Positions 60,703 to 64,000 of a DNA stretch of 64,000 nt are shown here, one piece after another (positions within the stretch are counted from its first letter, which is position 1; each line of letters starts with the position of its first letter). Made by a program: the position numbers and the translations under genes. The notes beneath the pieces are model-generated. The model ran no database searches and was not told where the DNA came from. It worked only from the letters and a program-made list of their open reading frames with translations. This stretch comes from FEN-1297 sp963834015 (lineage in GTDB: Bacteria; Bacteroidota; Ignavibacteria; Ignavibacteriales; Ignavibacteriaceae), in contig CAWIAG010000002.1 of assembly GCA_963834015.1 (NCBI GenBank), positions 1,054,001 to 1,118,000 on the forward strand. Direction: 5' to 3'.

Positions 60703-62550
60703 ATGAAAAAATTAATTTTAAATCTAATAGTATTGTTAATGCCGGCAGGTATTTATGCACAACCTGGTCCTGGCGGCGGAGGTAATTCTTCAGGTGCATC
60801 TACGACCTATGCCTTTGAGACAGCTATCAACGACATATGGCAATACAACTCCAGCGCAAATGTATATTACATTGTAGGCCTTTATTATTGCTCAAATCCC
60901 GCCGACACGACTATTGAGCAGATGGGAATTTTTGTTCCAAGCGCTTATATGAATGCAACAACCAATTCTAACGGTACTTATACGTGCACCGTCAACTCTA
61001 CGGCAACTGTTAACGGATATACTGCATCTAAAGCTCCAATTGTTGTGCCGGTTAATACGCCCGGTTATGCTGCACAGTCGGCTCCAACCGGGTATTCAAG
61101 TGATGTCGCGGAATTTACCAGCGCAGGATTCATTTACCTGTGGCCCGGAATGCGCGGAAGAACTGATGGAGCACCACTGGGAGTAACCGACCTCAAGGCT
61201 GCCGTAAGATATTTCCGTTATCTGCAGGCTAAACAAAATGCCGTGCCGGGCAATACTGACCGTATATTCTCATTCGGAATGAGCGGCGGCGGTGCACAGA
61301 GTGCAATCTTCGGCGCATCGGGCAACAGCAGTCTGTATGATGATTACCTCACGGCTATCGGAGCAGAAAGCGGATACAAGGACAACATCTGTGGAAGCAT
61401 GTGCTGGTGCCCGATAACGAATCTCGATCAGGGCGATGCTGCACACGAATGGAATATGGGACTTACACGCAGTTCGCTCAGCACTGCCGATGCAAGCATC
61501 AGCAAAGGACTTGCTGCGGAATGTGCAACATACGTAAATGCTATCGGTTTTAAGGATCCTTCAACCGGCAATTTGCTCACACTGTCATCAACATCAAACG
61601 GTTATTATCAGAACGGTTCATACTATAATTATGTCATGGAAGTAATTAACAATGCCGTTTCGCGATACAACAGCTACAATAGCGCCAGTGTATCGTCTTA
61701 TTCCACAACGGACACCTCGGCACTCTATTCATTCGTGTCAAAATACAAGAAAGCAACAAAGGGTTTGGGTGCCTATGATGATTACGCAACAAAGGGGAAT
61801 CCGGAGAACACAGTGTTCGGAATATCGGGCACAGCAGGACATTTCGACCAGTATCTGGCACCACTCATAAACACAAACGCATCGAGCTACTATTCTTATT
61901 TCACGTCCAACCTCGCAAGCACCAATATGGATGCTGTAGGAAAGACTGTGCAGCAAAGACTGATGATGTACACTCCACTTTACTATCTCATCGATAACAG
62001 TACATACTATAGCGGCGGAGGCAGCGGCAGCAGCGAAGTTGCACCCTACTGGCGAATACGTACCGGCATAGATCAGAGCGACGCTCCGCTCAATACCGAA
62101 ATAGACCTAGCTCTTGCTCTTCAGAACTACAGCGACGTAAAGAGTGTCGACTTTGAGACTATATGGGGACTGGGGCACACACAGGCCGAAGACAGCGGAG
62201 ATGCCAACACTAACTTTATAGTATGGGTGGAAAAGTGCGTGGCTGAAACAGCAACAGGCGTAAAGCAGGGACCGGCAGCGGTTCCATCATCTTTTCAACT
62301 ATCTCAAAATTATCCTAATCCGTTCAACCCAACAACAACCATCAACTACCAAAGTTCCGGAACAGGAAAAGTTGTATTAAAAGTCTATGACATTCTTGGA
62401 AGAGAAGTAGCAACATTGGTAAATGAAACGAAAGAAGCAGGAAGCTACAAAGCAACATTCAATGCTTCCACGCTTTCCAGCGGAGTATATTTCTACACAC
62501 TGAAAGCAGGTAATTTTATTTCAACGAAAAAAATGATGTATTTAAAATAG
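60703..62550 (+). CDS. Secreted tannase/feruloyl-esterase-like hydrolase with type IX sorting domain
   Basis: 615 residues. Signal peptide KKLILNLIVLLMPAGIYA, then a Gly/Ser-rich linker. The alpha/beta hydrolase domain shows the nucleophile elbow FGMSGGGAQSAIFGASGNS (Ser194) and CWCPITNLDQGDAAHEWNMG. A late His, WGLGHTQAED, is the likely catalytic one. These are the marks of bacterial subtype B tannases and related carboxylesterases. The last 85 residues are a type A sorting domain (LSQNYPNPFNPTTTINYQ to KKMMYLK). Sampled lines in the body are near half G+C, well above the neighbouring genes, and codon use is more G/C-ending, which suggests horizontal transfer. A terminator follows. Confidence 0.88.
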   Translation: MKKLILNLIVLLMPAGIYAQPGPGGGGNSSGASTTYAFETAINDIWQYNSSANVYYIVGLYYCSNPADTTIEQMGIFVPSAYMNATTNSNGTYTCTVNSTATVNGYTASKAPIVVPVNTPGYAAQSAPTGYSSDVAEFTSAGFIYLWPGMRGRTDGAPLGVTDLKAAVRYFRYLQAKQNAVPGNTDRIFSFGMSGGGAQSAIFGASGNSSLYDDYLTAIGAESGYKDNICGSMCWCPITNLDQGDAAHEWNMGLTRSSLSTADASISKGLAAECATYVNAIGFKDPSTGNLLTLSSTSNGYYQNGSYYNYVMEVINNAVSRYNSYNSASVSSYSTTDTSALYSFVSKYKKATKGLGAYDDYATKGNPENTVFGISGTAGHFDQYLAPLINTNASSYYSYFTSNLASTNMDAVGKTVQQRLMMYTPLYYLIDNSTYYSGGGSGSSEVAPYWRIRTGIDQSDAPLNTEIDLALALQNYSDVKSVDFETIWGLGHTQAEDSGDANTNFIVWVEKCVAETATGVKQGPAAVPSSFQLSQNYPNPFNPTTTINYQSSGTGKVVLKVYDILGREVATLVNETKEAGSYKATFNASTLSSGVYFYTLKAGNFISTKKMMYLK

Positions 62551-62576
62551 TATCAATTTATTTTTTTCACATACTG

Positions 62577-62605
62577 AAAAGCACGGTTGTTCACCATGCT
62601 TTTTT
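62577..62605 (+). terminator. Terminator of the tannase-like gene
   Basis: AAAAGCACGG pairs with CCATGCTTTT (one mismatch) across TTGTTCA, followed by more T residues. It begins 26 bp after the stop codon. Confidence 0.8.
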
Positions 62606-63082
62606 ATTTAAGCTGCATTTTGTCCTACATTTCTAAGGAATAAGACATCTATGTTATTTTTGGAAGAATCCCTCCTTTGCTGCGGTGATAAAAAATTTCA
62701 ATGAAAACAATTAATTTGTTTTAGATTTCAGAAGCTTTAACGATACAGTGCGATTATTTTGTTGGAATTATATCAGGCCTCCGGGAAGTAATATTCATCA
62801 CAGCTTCTAATCTGTTTTTACTCCCAATTCTGTAGTATTATTATGACGTAGAGCATTTTATAATATCCGTAAATTTTGTTTGGATATTTTTTTTATTATG
62901 TTCTCCTGCGGGGTTTTATTATACAGCCAAAATTCACTTTAAACTTTTTTACCATTTGCGACAGTCAGAGTATTGTTTTTTTAATCAATAATGGAAACCC
63001 GATACAATAGAAGGGAAGACCAATGTCTTTAATACAGTTTATTACATTTTCTAATAATTGTATAATAAATTTTACACTATAG
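62606..63082. other. Intergenic region without recognised features
   Basis: I see no coding frame, RNA or repeat that can be supported. It must contain the promoter of the CNBD-STAS gene. Short AT tracts and a run TTTTGTTTGGATA near 62875 are the only promoter-like sequences. Confidence 0.5.
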
Positions 63083-63820
63083 ATGATCGATAAACAAAAT
63101 AGAAATATTTCTTCATTAGAAGCCAAACTTTCAAGCATCAAGTCTGAATACATCACTCTGCCAGAAGACGAAATTCTTTACAAATACAACGATCCCTCCG
63201 ACAGTATATACTTAGTTCTTAAAGGACTAATCGGATTAATAAATGAGAATGATAAAAACGGTTCCTATCAGACAAGTATCAAAAAAGATGAGTTTTTCGG
63301 ACTCGAAGATATTCTTCAAAATTTTAAACGACCGAACACGGCAATTGCATTGGAAAGTTCGGAATTGTTAAGAATAAAATTGACGGATATTCCAAATAAA
63401 CAAATTAATTCACTTTTCAATAACCTTTCAAAAATTAGCAACACAAACGAGTTATTGTCGTCGCTTACAAAAACAAATGCCGGCAAAAATCTTTTTGGAA
63501 TTCAGGAAGTTAGAGGTAAAAAGGTTATTTCTTTTTACGGACAGCACGGTAATTTAACTTATGCGGTTTCATTCAGAGACTATTTATTTAAATATATAGA
63601 GGATGGGAATAAGGATTTAATCGTAAATATACTTTCGTGTAAAACCATTGATTCAACCTTCCTGGGGGCTTTGGTCGCTTCTTTAAAAAAAATATCCTCC
63701 TGCGGCGGCGGCATGAAACTAGTTTGCAGCGAAGACATTAACTCATGGTTATTTGTTGTAACCAAGATGAATAAAGTTTTTAATATGTACGGCACTCTGG
63801 AAGAAGCCGTAAATAGTTAA
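63083..63820 (+). CDS. Cyclic-nucleotide-binding-like / STAS domain fusion protein
   Basis: 245 residues. The N-terminal half (about 20-115) resembles a cNMP-binding domain: TLPEDEILYKYNDPSDSIYLVLKGLIGLI then KKDEFFGLEDIL. The usual phosphate-binding cassette is not clearly kept. The C-terminal half (about 140-243) is a STAS domain: GKKVISFYGQHGNLTYAVSF, LIVNILSCKTIDSTFLGALV and EDINSWLFVVTKMNKVFNMY. The Ser after CKTID is the position phosphorylated in anti-anti-sigma factors. The fusion would connect a small-molecule signal to partner switching. A gene starts 77 bp downstream on the same strand. Confidence 0.8.
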   Translation: MIDKQNRNISSLEAKLSSIKSEYITLPEDEILYKYNDPSDSIYLVLKGLIGLINENDKNGSYQTSIKKDEFFGLEDILQNFKRPNTAIALESSELLRIKLTDIPNKQINSLFNNLSKISNTNELLSSLTKTNAGKNLFGIQEVRGKKVISFYGQHGNLTYAVSFRDYLFKYIEDGNKDLIVNILSCKTIDSTFLGALVASLKKISSCGGGMKLVCSEDINSWLFVVTKMNKVFNMYGTLEEAVNS

Positions 63821-63897
63821 ACCGGTTAATAACTTTTTTGATTCTTTACTTTATAGCAGATTAAAATTTCCCTTACGTTAAAAAATAAAATAGTATT

Positions 63898-64000
63898 ATG
63901 AATGATTTAAACAATTCGGATTTATCGGTACTCCGCGGTGAAAATGAAAGGCTTCATAAAAGCGTCCAGGAATTATCGATATTAAACGATATTTCGGTGG
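63898..64000 (+). CDS. Start of an unidentified gene (runs off the window), possibly a signalling protein
   Basis: The frame reads MNDLNNSDLSVLRGENERLH, then KSVQELSILNDISV, up to the window end. The ELSILNDIS phrase after a coiled-coil start commonly precedes GAF or PAS domains in SpoIIE-like phosphatases and histidine kinases. Downstream of a STAS protein, a PP2C phosphatase would make sense. Only 34 codons are visible, so this is a guess. Confidence 0.4.
   Translation, partial: MNDLNNSDLSVLRGENERLHKSVQELSILNDISV

Noticed and set aside
61646..61956. Minus- and plus-strand 72-codon frames in the tannase-like gene
   Set aside because: They are shadows caused by the higher G+C content of the real gene.

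Overview
The window looks like the chromosome of an AT-rich member of the Bacteroidota/Chlorobi-Ignavibacteria group, most likely an ignavibacterium. The pointers are type IX secretion C-terminal sorting domains with the NYPNPFNPxTTIxY start (20.0 kb and 62.3 kb), a PorV-type outer-membrane protein (32.7-33.7 kb), promoters of the TTG/TAnnTTTG type, and weak Shine-Dalgarno sites. The taxonomic call is inference from these signatures.

Layout. 0-8.4 kb: housekeeping genes on the minus strand (RmuC-like fragment, histidine ammonia-lyase, HflX, a BatA-type protein, aconitase, a GroES-like protein). 8.5-11.5 kb: a compact type III polyketide synthase / methyltransferase / FAD oxidoreductase operon. 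11.8-26.7 kb: a surface-glycan region with glycosyltransferases, methyltransferases, a flippase, a YfhO-like membrane protein and a DPM-type GT2. It also holds one frameshifted glycosyltransferase and two secreted proteins. 27.4-32.6 kb: a NarL-type sensor kinase/regulator pair, then a module of two CheY-like receivers bracketing a secreted protein and two paralogous unknown membrane proteins. 32.7-41.7 kb: PorV, phosphoglycerate mutase, and a full SUF iron-sulfur operon (BCDSU, a DUF59 protein, a bacilliredoxin and an Rrf2 regulator) behind a recognisable promoter. 42-52.6 kb: mixed metabolic genes (arylamine N-acetyltransferase, TlpA, radical SAM, DUF547/DUF2064/GT2, GH13, 6-phosphogluconolactonase, inositol/histidinol phosphatase) and a 36-residue membrane protein with its own terminator.

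52.8-60.7 kb is the accessory region and the most unusual part. Eleven contiguous 100-bp units, each carrying the 5' half of tRNA-Ser(UGA), run directly into the intact tRNA-Ser gene. Beyond it lie an HNH-like gene, a dead DUF4256 gene, an AlwI-type restriction-modification cassette with a controller, and a dead YdeI-like gene. Then comes a second, disrupted tRNA-Ser copy.

The array units and the disrupted copy carry precise insertions of very small double-hairpin elements. The 30-nt type is two 6-3-6 hairpins and the 22-nt type is two 4-3-4 hairpins. The uninterrupted sequence is present at the intact tRNA. A fourth 30-nt element sits inside one of two copies of a dispersed repeat (60.5 kb), and its empty site is visible in the other copy (46.0 kb). 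These four filled/empty comparisons suggest a mobile or formerly mobile double-hairpin family, comparable in form to the double-hairpin elements described in fungal mitochondrial DNA. I know of no bacterial description, but I could not search.

The window ends with a secreted tannase-like esterase of higher G+C than its neighbours, a cyclic-nucleotide-binding/STAS fusion and the start of another gene.
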